From RUG14121 sp964533935 (GTDB taxonomy: Bacteria > Bacillota_I > Bacilli_A > RF39 > UBA660), in contig CAZHOG010000006.1 in NCBI GenBank assembly GCA_964533935.1, positions 1 to 64,000 of the forward strand: a stretch of DNA of 64,000 nucleotides, read 5' to 3'. A program made the position numbers and the translations under genes. The notes under the pieces are model-generated. The model was given only the letters and a program-made list of their open reading frames with translations, was not told where the DNA came from and made no database searches. Every line of letters begins with the position of its first letter. The first letter of the stretch is position 1. Shown piece by piece: positions 1 through 7,697 of the stretch.

Positions 1-57
1 AATGTATTATATATACATTTTTTTATTATTCAATAGATTCGACAAAACAAGACAAAA
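1..57 (-). promoter_or_regulatory. Repeated promoter element with two Spo0A-box-like 10-mers, copy 1
   Basis: Positions 31-57 are identical over 27 bases to 34479-34505. Read on the minus strand they give TTTTGTCTTG followed directly by TTTTGTCGAA (57-38). The second contains TGTCGAA, the core of the known Bacillus Spo0A box. Four bases on comes a -35-like TTGAAT (33-28), a 16-base spacer and TATAAT (11-6). The element follows the greA terminator and should drive a gene lying left of the window. That Spo0A binds here is inference; the repeat and promoter layout are seen directly. Confidence 0.6.
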
Positions 58-83
58 AAACATGAATATTTCTATTCATGTTT
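51..83 (-). terminator. Terminator of greA
   Basis: Perfect 9-bp stem ACATGAATA with a 4-base loop, followed on the minus strand by a run of seven T. It sits just after the greA stop and ends the mltG-greA operon. Confidence 0.85.
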
Positions 84-87
84 TTAA

Positions 88-555
88 TTATTTTACATCT
101 TCAATAATAACTGGATATGATCCATTAGGGCTTTCAACATTTACTGTTTCACCTTTTTTATGACCAATAACCGCTTTTCCAATTGGTGATTCATTTGATA
201 TTTTATTTTCAAATGGATCAGCTTCAAGTGAACCTACGATTTTATAATCATCTGTTTCACCATCATCATATTTAATTGTAACAGAAGAACCAATTGCAAC
301 TACTCCGTCTCCAGTAGCTTTTGCAATAGTACAATGTTCTAGTTTATATTCAAGTTCTTTAATTCTGCCTTCTAATTGAGCTTGATCATTTCTAGCAGCA
401 TCATAATCAGAATTTTCTGATAAGTCTCCTAAAGCTCTTGCTTCTTTTAATGCTCTAATAACTTCAGGTCTTTTAACTTCTTTTAACTCTTTTAATTCAG
501 TTTCAAGTTCTAAGTATCCTTCAGCTGTTAATGTTATATTTTCAACTTGTTTCAT
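88..555 (-). CDS. greA: Transcription elongation factor GreA
   Basis: GreA rescues backtracked RNA polymerase by stimulating transcript cleavage. The 155-residue length is typical. The N-terminal half (about 1-75) is the coiled coil, with the acidic LSENSDYDAAR tip region that enters the polymerase channel. The C-terminal half (about 80-155) is the FKBP-like domain, ending VNVESPNGSYPVII. It is the last gene of the operon, 35 bases after trhP2. In Bacillus a uridine kinase gene (udk) normally lies between the two; it is absent here. Confidence 0.97.
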   Translation of the reverse strand: MKQVENITLTAEGYLELETELKELKEVKRPEVIRALKEARALGDLSENSDYDAARNDQAQLEGRIKELEYKLEHCTIAKATGDGVVAIGSSVTIKYDDGETDDYKIVGSLEADPFENKISNESPIGKAVIGHKKGETVNVESPNGSYPVIIEDVK

Positions 556-590
556 AATATCACCTTTTTTAAAATTTCTATATAAGAATA

Positions 591-1790
591 CTATAAATAG
601 TCTTCTTTGTCAAATACTTTCAATCTCATCATATCCATTGGTTTCAATGATTGTTCTACTTTCATTTTAACTATCATTCTAGGATGTCTAGCTACTTCAA
701 TACTTTCATCTTTGTCATTTACTATATTATGTATATCATAAGTATATGATTCTAGATTTGGCCCAAAGAATTCAACTTTATCTCCAACTTTAAAATAATT
801 TCTTTCTTCTATAGTAGCAATATGTGTTTCTTCATCATAATCTAAAACTAATCCTAAGAAATCTTGATTGGATACTTCATCTCTTCCTAAAAAATATTGT
901 TCATTTTTAGTAGGTAGTTTATCAAAGAATTGTGGTGTAGAATCTCGATTAGCACATCTATTTAAAATATCCAAATAGTATTTGCAATCTGATTCAGTAA
1001 GAGTTTTATTAACTACTTTATCAATAATTCTACGATAGACATTAATTACTGTTGCAATATAATACATAGAACGCATTCTACCTTCTACTTTAAAAGAATT
1101 AACGCCAATTTCAACCATTTCTTTAATAAATGGAACCATGTTTAAATCTTTTGGAGTCATGCTAAATACTTCATCTTCATTATCTATATCAAATAACCAA
1201 CGACAAATTTGAGCACATCCACCCCTATTGGAATCACGATTAGTACAATAATTAGATAAAATACATTTACCACTAATAGATGTACACATTGCCCCATGAA
1301 TAAAGCATTCTAACTCTAGATTAGTTTCTTCTTTAATTCGTTTTATATCTTCCTTTGAAGCTTCACGAGCAAGTACTAAGCGTGTTACTCCTAAATTCTT
1401 ATAAAACATTCCTTGACCATAGTTTAATGTACTTGCTTGTGTAGATAAATGTACTTCAAACTTAACTTTTAAATCATGAGCCATTTTAATAACTACTATA
1501 TCACTTGAAATAATTGCATCTATTACTATTTCATCTAATTTAAGTAAATACTCTTTAATTCCTTCTAAATTAGAATTATGAAAAACTATATTAACTGTTA
1601 CATAAACTTTTTTATTTAATTTATGGGCATATAAAACAGCTTCTTGAATTTCTTCTAAGCTAAAATTTTTTGCATTAGCTCTTAAACTAAAATTACGTCC
1701 TCCAATATATACAGCATCAGCTCCATATAAAAAAGCCATTTTTAATCTTTCTAAATCACCTGCAGGTGATAATAATTCTATATTATTCAT
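591..1790 (-). CDS. trhP2: U32 family tRNA hydroxylation protein TrhP2 (YrrO type)
   Basis: Collagenase-like U32 family protein, 399 residues. In Bacillus subtilis YrrN and YrrO (TrhP1/TrhP2) make 5-hydroxyuridine at tRNA position 34 using prephenate. The family signature ECFIHGAMC...GKCILS is intact (residues 161-179), and Cys169, 176, 182, 192 and 196 fit the iron-sulfur binding set. The N-terminus is the typical LLSPAGDLERLKMAFLYGAD barrel start. Its start overlaps the end of trhP1 by 8 bases, implying translational coupling. The older name 'peptidase U32' describes the family, not a proven protease activity here. Confidence 0.93.
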   Translation of the reverse strand: MNNIELLSPAGDLERLKMAFLYGADAVYIGGRNFSLRANAKNFSLEEIQEAVLYAHKLNKKVYVTVNIVFHNSNLEGIKEYLLKLDEIVIDAIISSDIVVIKMAHDLKVKFEVHLSTQASTLNYGQGMFYKNLGVTRLVLAREASKEDIKRIKEETNLELECFIHGAMCTSISGKCILSNYCTNRDSNRGGCAQICRWLFDIDNEDEVFSMTPKDLNMVPFIKEMVEIGVNSFKVEGRMRSMYYIATVINVYRRIIDKVVNKTLTESDCKYYLDILNRCANRDSTPQFFDKLPTKNEQYFLGRDEVSNQDFLGLVLDYDEETHIATIEERNYFKVGDKVEFFGPNLESYTYDIHNIVNDKDESIEVARHPRMIVKMKVEQSLKPMDMMRLKVFDKEDYL

Positions 1791-2598
1791 TACTATCTTC
1801 CTTTATTTTATAAATTGTTGGTTTATACAAAAATCCTGTATCATTTAAAATATTTAAATTAAAGCTACTATTTTTGATATTATCTATTAATTCTAATTGA
1901 GAATCTTTAGATAAAAATAATGGATTAATTAAAAAATATTTTACATTTGAATCATTTTCAAATAATTCAAAACCATTATAATAATTTTTTTGATAACCAA
2001 CTACTCCATATTCATTTTCAACCATTATAAAATCATTATTAGATATTTTTTCATGAATAGTTACATTATTATCTTTATTTAAATTGAATTCTTCATAAAA
2101 ATTAGAAAGTAATTTTCTTCTTGAATACATTGCAGCAGTTAAACCAAAAGCAAATATTGTTAATGGTTTACAAGTTTTATCTAAAATTTCAGTTATTTCA
2201 TCTTTTGTAATATCAGTTGAAACAACTACACTATCTACATATTCTAAATTATTATTTATGCTTTGATAATTAGTTCCAAAATGATTTTGAAATAGTATTG
2301 TTTCAACATTTAATTTCAATTTATTAATTAAATATAAAACTCCAAAATCATCAAATACAATACCCTTGATATTTTTTATATCTTTTAAAATACTTTCTAA
2401 TTTATCTAATGATTTATTATCTAATATTCTATTAATCAAAATAAAGGAATTTTCTTCTATTTCATCTATATCATATGTATTAGGATAACCTACACAAAAG
2501 TCTTTAAGTGGAAAAAGAAAGTTTTTAACATCAACTTTCTTTAAATCTGATAAATATTCTTTTTCAGTAACAATATACAATAATTTATTTAGTTTCAT
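1783..2598 (-). CDS. trhP1: U32-like tRNA hydroxylation partner TrhP1 (YrrN type), divergent
   Basis: Protein of 271 residues lying where YrrN lies in Bacillus, between the trmR methyltransferase and trhP2. It lacks the U32 cysteine signature, and recognition rests on position and size plus barrel-like segments such as IKGIVFDDFGVLYLINKL. By analogy it partners TrhP2 in forming ho5U34. It overlaps trmR by 14 bases upstream and trhP2 by 8 downstream. The sequence is quite divergent, so the assignment is mainly synteny-based. Confidence 0.7.
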   Translation of the reverse strand: MKLNKLLYIVTEKEYLSDLKKVDVKNFLFPLKDFCVGYPNTYDIDEIEENSFILINRILDNKSLDKLESILKDIKNIKGIVFDDFGVLYLINKLKLNVETILFQNHFGTNYQSINNNLEYVDSVVVSTDITKDEITEILDKTCKPLTIFAFGLTAAMYSRRKLLSNFYEEFNLNKDNNVTIHEKISNNDFIMVENEYGVVGYQKNYYNGFELFENDSNVKYFLINPLFLSKDSQLELIDNIKNSSFNLNILNDTGFLYKPTIYKIKEDSNE

Positions 2599-3181
2599 TT
2601 TTTTTCATGCTGACAGATAATCCATCACCAATATCTAAAAATTTTGTTTCGAATTCTTCATTTTCTTTTAAGAATTCAACATATGTTTCAATTTTATCCA
2701 CTAAAGCTCTTAAGTTTTTACTTTCAATTGTATCTTTTTTTCCAACTAATCCATGAAATTTTAAATTATCAGTAATAATTACACCATTTGGAGATAAGAA
2801 ATATTTAAACTTTTCAAAAAATTTCTTATATTGTCCTTTAGCTGCATCAATAAATATTAAATCATATGAAACATTAGATAAATTAACTTCTAAAGCATCT
2901 TGATAAACAACATTTATTTCTTTATCTAATCCAGCTTTTTTAACATTTTTTAAACATTCCATATATCTGTTTTCATCACGTTCGATAGTTGTTACTTTTG
3001 TTTCAGTATTTGCTGAAGCCATAAGAATACCAGAATATCCAATGGCACTTCCTATTTCTAAAATATTTTTAATGTTATTAGCTTTAATATATTTCATAAT
3101 AAAAGCAATTGACTCTTTTTCTATAATGGGAACATTATTTTCTTTTGCATATGCTTCCATTTCTAATATTAATTCTTTCAT
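2585..3181 (-). CDS. trmR: tRNA 5-hydroxyuridine methyltransferase TrmR (YrrM, O-methyltransferase family)
   Basis: SAM-dependent O-methyltransferase of 198 residues. Motif I is ILEIGSAIGYSGILMA (about 40-55), followed by TTIERDENRYMECLKNVKKAG and the metal-site stretch YDLIFIDAAKGQYKKFF, with TDNLKFHG near the C-terminal third. In B. subtilis the YrrM homologue converts ho5U34 to mo5U34 in tRNAs. With TrhP1 and TrhP2 immediately downstream, the whole mo5U pathway is in one operon. Overlap with trhP1 suggests coupling. Confidence 0.92.
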   Translation of the reverse strand: MKELILEMEAYAKENNVPIIEKESIAFIMKYIKANNIKNILEIGSAIGYSGILMASANTETKVTTIERDENRYMECLKNVKKAGLDKEINVVYQDALEVNLSNVSYDLIFIDAAKGQYKKFFEKFKYFLSPNGVIITDNLKFHGLVGKKDTIESKNLRALVDKIETYVEFLKENEEFETKFLDIGDGLSVSMKKNETK

Positions 3182-3185
3182 TTTA

Positions 3186-4226
3186 TCATCCTACTTCTTT
3201 AATTATTTGATTAAATTCAGCACTTGTATTTGCAAAATACACAAGTCCAGTCTTTATATCAGCATAAAAATATAAATAATTTGTATTACTTGGATTTAAA
3301 GCAGCTTCTATACTCATATTACTTGGATTACAAATAGGTCCTACTGGAAGTCCTAACATATTTGTATTTCTAGTATTATATGCATTACCAGCAACTAATT
3401 CAGAATATGTTAATTCTTCTCCCATATCTTTTTGAGTTGCATAATAAGTTGTTACATCCATTCCTAAGCTCATATTACTATTTAATCTTTTTATAATAAC
3501 TTGACTTACCTTTTCTCTATCATCTTTAGAATTAGCTTCTAATTCAATTATTGAAGCCATACTTAATATTTCATGAACATTATAATCACTTTTTTCAATA
3601 GCTTCTTTATAAGCACTTAATTTAGTATCAGTATAATCTAGTAGTCTTATAAATATATCTTCAATACTATAATTACTCATAAATTCATAGGTATCAGGTA
3701 ATATATAACCTTCAAGTCCGTAATAAATCTTATCATTTAAAACGTCATCTGTCAAAAACCAATACTTTTCAACCATTCTTTTTAAGAAATCTTTACTATT
3801 AATAGTATCGATTATTTCATCTTCTTTATAACCAAAATCTTTACTTATTAAGCTTACATATTCTTTTAATCTCTTACCTTCAATTAAAGTTAAACTAACA
3901 GTATCTGTCTTTATTTTACCAGTGTTAAATACATCAAATATGCTTTTCAAACTCATATCTTTACTTAAAGAATAAGTTCCAGCTTGAATAGATATATCCT
4001 TATTAAAAACTAAATAAATCAATGCTGTTTTATCATTTCTTATTAAATCAGCATCTTTTAATTCTTTTGATATATCCACTTTAGATGTACCAGAATTAAC
4101 TACAAAAACTATTTCTTTAGAATCTTTTTTATCTACAGCAGTTAAACTATAAAAATAATAACTACCAAATATAATTAATAATAATGTAAAACCAACTATA
4201 ACCCCCGTTATAATCTTCTTTTTCAT
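3186..4226 (-). CDS. mltG: Endolytic murein transglycosylase MltG (YceG-like)
   Basis: Membrane-anchored enzyme (346 residues) that cuts nascent glycan strands and so helps end peptidoglycan polymerisation. One N-terminal membrane segment (about 6-28) is followed by a LysM-like segment and the YceG domain. The catalytic motif reads SMASIIELEA, with Glu228 at the position of the family's catalytic glutamate. The downstream stretch LPVGPICNPS...AALNPSNTNYLYF is also diagnostic. It starts 2 bases after the yrzB-like gene, in the order of the Bacillus cluster. Confidence 0.95.
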   Translation of the reverse strand: MKKKIITGVIVGFTLLLIIFGSYYFYSLTAVDKKDSKEIVFVVNSGTSKVDISKELKDADLIRNDKTALIYLVFNKDISIQAGTYSLSKDMSLKSIFDVFNTGKIKTDTVSLTLIEGKRLKEYVSLISKDFGYKEDEIIDTINSKDFLKRMVEKYWFLTDDVLNDKIYYGLEGYILPDTYEFMSNYSIEDIFIRLLDYTDTKLSAYKEAIEKSDYNVHEILSMASIIELEANSKDDREKVSQVIIKRLNSNMSLGMDVTTYYATQKDMGEELTYSELVAGNAYNTRNTNMLGLPVGPICNPSNMSIEAALNPSNTNYLYFYADIKTGLVYFANTSAEFNQIIKEVG

Positions 4227-4227
4227 A

Positions 4228-4509
4228 TTATTCTCCTTCTTTATTTAAATCTGGTAACTTTGAAAAAATTGTTTCAATAGCATCCCATTCTTCTTCTGTT
4301 TCTATTGGTTGTAATGTTTTATTCTTTAAAGTTGGATCATATATAGATGCATAAACATATAAATTATCAAACTCATCTTTCTTATTATCAGTATAACCTA
4401 CATAATTTTTTTTATTTTTTTCATTATAAAATTCAAATAATATTTCGTATTCTACTTCCTTACCATTTTTTTCTTTAACAGTTAAAACGTTTTTATTCTT
4501 AGAATCCAT
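4228..4509 (-). CDS. yrzB: DUF1292 protein, YrzB-like
   Basis: Small acidic protein of 93 residues. ATG at 4509 (MDSKNKNVLTV) is chosen because AAAGGAAT lies about 8 bases upstream; a longer reading from 4542 would only extend into ruvX. The VLTVKEKNGKEVEYEILFEF core and C-terminal EEEWDAIETIFSKL segment fit DUF1292, whose function is unknown. It overlaps the ruvX end by 11 bases and stands between ruvX and mltG, as in Bacillus. Confidence 0.88.
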   Translation of the reverse strand: MDSKNKNVLTVKEKNGKEVEYEILFEFYNEKNKKNYVGYTDNKKDEFDNLYVYASIYDPTLKNKTLQPIETEEEWDAIETIFSKLPDLNKEGE

Positions 4510-4930
4510 TTCTATTATTCCTTTCTTTAATAAAACTTTCAAGAATTATACATGCTGCTAATCCATCAATAACTTTTTTTCTTTGTTTTCTAGTTCTATC
4601 CATACTAATTAAAATATTTTCAGCTTCTGTAGTTGTTAATCTTTCATCTACTAATGAAACTTCAATATCAATATTTTGTTCAATTATTTCTTTGAATTTT
4701 AGAGATCTTTCTGTAGCAAAACCATGAGAATTATTCATATTTTTAGGTAACCCTAGAGCTAAATTAGTTATTTTATATTGTTCAATTATTTCTTTTAATT
4801 CAGGAATAATACTTTCATAATCTTCACTTTTAAATCTAATTATTTTTAAAAATGATGCAATAGTATTTGTTCTATCACTAATAGCTAAACCAAGAGTTTT
4901 TGTTCCTAAATCCAAACCTAAATATCTCAT
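4499..4930 (-). CDS. ruvX: Putative pre-16S rRNA nuclease / Holliday junction resolvase-like protein RuvX (YqgF, YrrK)
   Basis: YqgF-family RNase H-like nuclease, 143 residues. The start RYLGLDLGTKTLGLAISD carries the first catalytic Asp; LALGLPKNMNNSHG and SLVDERLTTTEAE carry the following conserved residues, with KVIDGLAACIILESF near the end holding the last Asp. In E. coli YqgF acts in 16S rRNA 5' maturation; a recombination role was proposed earlier. Its start overlaps the ireB stop by 4 bases. Confidence 0.94.
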   Translation of the reverse strand: MRYLGLDLGTKTLGLAISDRTNTIASFLKIIRFKSEDYESIIPELKEIIEQYKITNLALGLPKNMNNSHGFATERSLKFKEIIEQNIDIEVSLVDERLTTTEAENILISMDRTRKQRKKVIDGLAACIILESFIKERNNRNGF

Positions 4931-5169
4931 TGTAAAAACCCTTTTAATAAAATAGCAACTATTTCTGCTCTATCTAAATTAACTATTTTATGACGTGCAT
5001 TTTGATAATTAGATATATATCCAGGATCGTTACTAATTAAATATCCTACTATTTGATTAATAGGATTATATCCTCTTTCTTTAAGTGAATCATATACTTC
5101 TTTTAATGTTATTAATACTAATTGTTCTCTTATTTCTGATAAATCATATAAACTTGTTTTATCTTCCAT
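4927..5169 (-). CDS. ireB: IreB family regulatory phosphoprotein (YrzL, DUF965)
   Basis: Protein of 80 residues containing the family's ALKEVYDSLKERGYNPINQIVGYLISNDPGYIS region (here with ITLKEV) and the NARHKI motif. In Enterococcus IreB is phosphorylated by the PASTA kinase IreK and tunes cephalosporin resistance. It is the first gene of the mltG-greA operon and follows a good promoter. In Bacillus alaS lies just upstream; here the neighbour is a histidine kinase gene. Confidence 0.93.
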   Translation of the reverse strand: MEDKTSLYDLSEIREQLVLITLKEVYDSLKERGYNPINQIVGYLISNDPGYISNYQNARHKIVNLDRAEIVAILLKGFLQ

Positions 5170-5194
5170 ATTACACCTCTTAAACTTCTTTATT

Positions 5195-5223
5195 ATTTTA
5201 ACATTTATACATTATTTATTCAA
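5195..5223 (-). promoter_or_regulatory. Promoter of the ireB-greA operon
   Basis: TTGAAT (5223-5218), 17-base spacer, TAAAAT (5200-5195), about 25 bases before the ireB start. AGAGGTG precedes the ATG as ribosome binding site. Confidence 0.65.
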
Positions 5224-5241
5224 GTAATAGACAAATTCAAT

Positions 5242-5264
5242 AAAAAAATATAGATTTCTCTATA
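5242..5264 (-). terminator. Terminator of the histidine kinase transcript
   Basis: TATAGA stem with GAAA loop followed on the minus strand by seven T, directly after the hybrid kinase stop. Confidence 0.8.
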
Positions 5265-5267
5265 CTT

Positions 5268-7679
5268 TTATCTACCTAAATATTTCTTGATTACTGAAGC
5301 CATGGCAATAACTTTTTTAATTAAAGTATCATAGTTATTAACAACATAATCTAGGTCATTAGCTTTACTTTTCAATTCGTGTTCATAAGCTATATCAGCA
5401 ATATCTAAAGCTCCAATATATTTACAATCACTTTTTAAAGCATGAACTTCTATAGCATAATTAGGCATGTCTTTAGCTTCTTTAAATTTATTTAAACTAA
5501 TAATTCTTTCTTTTAATTCATCAAAGAAAATAGTAATAGTTTCATTATACATTTCCATATCTCCAAGAAGTTCTAAACCATGATCTACATCAATATTGTT
5601 TTCTTTAAGATATGATACATTATCTTTATAATTATCAGTTTCTATTTTTTCTTCCTCTTTAACTTCCACTTTTTCTTCAGGAGTTTCTACAGGTTTAACA
5701 TCTACTTTATTAGATGGTTTAATATTTAAAGTACTTTCTAAGTGTTTAACTATTTTAGCATCATGAGTATCAATTTCATAAGCAGGAACATCATTCCAAT
5801 TAATTTTTTCTGAAGCAACCACACTAACTGCTTTCTTACTACTAAATACTAAATCTAATTTTTCTTTAATTTGATCTCTAGAGAATGGTTTAGCTATATA
5901 ATCAATAAAACCTTCATTAATATATTTTTCTTTAGCACCTGCTATAGCATCAGCTGTAAGCGCTATAACAGGAGTATCAAATTCTTCATTCTCTTTTAAT
6001 TTAGAAATAGCTGTCTCTCCACTCATATTTGGCATCATTATATCCATTAATATTAAATCATACTTTAATCCTTGATTAATCTTATTTAAACACTCTTGTC
6101 CATCATAACATTCATCTATTTCTAAATTAAAGTCAGCAAGAGCTCTTTTAGCAACTTTGATATTTAACATATTATCATCAACAATTAATACTTTTCTTCC
6201 TTCATAACTATTAGAAAGAGAATTTAATCTTGCAGTATTAGATAATTGTTCATCACTAATTGGAGCAGTCATCTTACTAATCTTTTGAGGTATTTGAACC
6301 ATGAAGATTGAACCTTTTCCAAACTGAGATTGGACGTTAATTTTACCACCCATCATTTCTACTATGGCTTTAGTAATAGCAAGTCCAAGACCAGTTCCTT
6401 CTGTAGTAGTATTTTTTTCAACATCTAATCTATCAAATTCAGTAAATAATCTACTAATCATTTCAGATTTAATACCTTTACCAGTATCTTGACAAGTAAT
6501 AATAATATTAGAAATATTTTTATTAGTATCATTTATACATTTAATATTAAGATTTATTTGACCTTCATCAGTATATTTAATAGCATTAGTTAATAAATTA
6601 TTAACTACTTCTTTTACTTTAGATTTATCACCAATAACTTCATAAGGTATATCATCAGCTATATTAAGTTTAAACCTAACATTCTTTTCACCAATTCTAG
6701 TTTGAGTAACCTTACACATTTTAGTAACTTCATCTTTTAAATTATAAGTACTCTCTACTATTTCCATTTTATCTGCTTCAATCTTATTAATATCAAGAAT
6801 ATTACCTACTATTTCAAGTAAAGTATTAGATGCATTTACGATATCATTAGAATTTTCTATAACTTCTTGAGGTAATTTATCTTGATAAGATAAGTTATCT
6901 TCAGATAAACCAACAATTGCATTTAATGGTGTTCTTATCTCATGAGACATACTTGATAAGAAATCAGATTTAGCTCTATTAGCACGTTCAGCTTGATCCT
7001 TAGCAAGTTTCATTTGATTAAGCATTTTCATGTCCGGATTTTCAATTGTAAAATACATTAGAAATGTTATAAAAGCATGTCCTGCTGTCGCCAACAATAT
7101 CCCAGGATTTAAAAATTGAATAATTGCAAAAGTTGGACCAAGAACTACCAAAAATAAAGCCGGTATAAATCTTTTATCTTTTAAATTCTTAAAATTCCAT
7201 AAAGAAAAGAAAGTAGCAATCACAGAATAAACAATTGATGAGACATAACACACATTAACGCTTGGTCCAAATGTATATGCAATATTATTATCATAAAAGA
7301 AATTTAATGGCAATATCAAAGTTAGGATTGAAAAAACAATGCATAAATATAAAGGAAAATTTCTTATCCATAATATATTTGTTCTTTTTTTCATTTTCAA
7401 TCCAATAATAACAACATATGTGCATAACAGACAATTCCACATTGTTATTAATATACAATAAAATTTTGCTAAAGGATAACTAATAAAAGACATTGTTTCA
7501 TATAAAGGTCCAAAATAATCTAAAATAATTTCTGCAATTGTTTCAATCAAAGTTGTAGCTATTAACCATTTATAAATTGTGTTTTCTTCGCTTTCATAGT
7601 TTTCCTTTTTAAAAAATATTATAGTCAATAATAGTATATAAAATGTGGACTGAAATAAGAAAAAAATTCCTGTTCTCAT
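5268..7679 (-). CDS. Membrane hybrid sensor histidine kinase with receiver and HPt domains
   Basis: Three-module phosphorelay protein, 803 residues. About seven membrane segments fill residues 1-212, forming a sensor with little extracytoplasmic loop. The dimerisation domain holds SHEIRTPLNAIVG (phospho-His246). ATPase motifs follow: NNLLTNAIKYT (N box, 360-370), DTGKGI (398-403) and TEGTGLGLAIT (426-436). A receiver domain (about 495-612) has DD501-502, Asp546 in LILMDIMMP and Lys597. An HPt domain at the C-terminus has His746 in VHALKSD. No output regulator is encoded next to it, so the relay target is elsewhere. It follows the acyl ligase by 18 bases. Confidence 0.95.
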   Translation of the reverse strand: MRTGIFFLFQSTFYILLLTIIFFKKENYESEENTIYKWLIATTLIETIAEIILDYFGPLYETMSFISYPLAKFYCILITMWNCLLCTYVVIIGLKMKKRTNILWIRNFPLYLCIVFSILTLILPLNFFYDNNIAYTFGPSVNVCYVSSIVYSVIATFFSLWNFKNLKDKRFIPALFLVVLGPTFAIIQFLNPGILLATAGHAFITFLMYFTIENPDMKMLNQMKLAKDQAERANRAKSDFLSSMSHEIRTPLNAIVGLSEDNLSYQDKLPQEVIENSNDIVNASNTLLEIVGNILDINKIEADKMEIVESTYNLKDEVTKMCKVTQTRIGEKNVRFKLNIADDIPYEVIGDKSKVKEVVNNLLTNAIKYTDEGQINLNIKCINDTNKNISNIIITCQDTGKGIKSEMISRLFTEFDRLDVEKNTTTEGTGLGLAITKAIVEMMGGKINVQSQFGKGSIFMVQIPQKISKMTAPISDEQLSNTARLNSLSNSYEGRKVLIVDDNMLNIKVAKRALADFNLEIDECYDGQECLNKINQGLKYDLILMDIMMPNMSGETAISKLKENEEFDTPVIALTADAIAGAKEKYINEGFIDYIAKPFSRDQIKEKLDLVFSSKKAVSVVASEKINWNDVPAYEIDTHDAKIVKHLESTLNIKPSNKVDVKPVETPEEKVEVKEEEKIETDNYKDNVSYLKENNIDVDHGLELLGDMEMYNETITIFFDELKERIISLNKFKEAKDMPNYAIEVHALKSDCKYIGALDIADIAYEHELKSKANDLDYVVNNYDTLIKKVIAMASVIKKYLGR

Positions 7680-7697
7680 TTAAATTCCACCTTTCTA

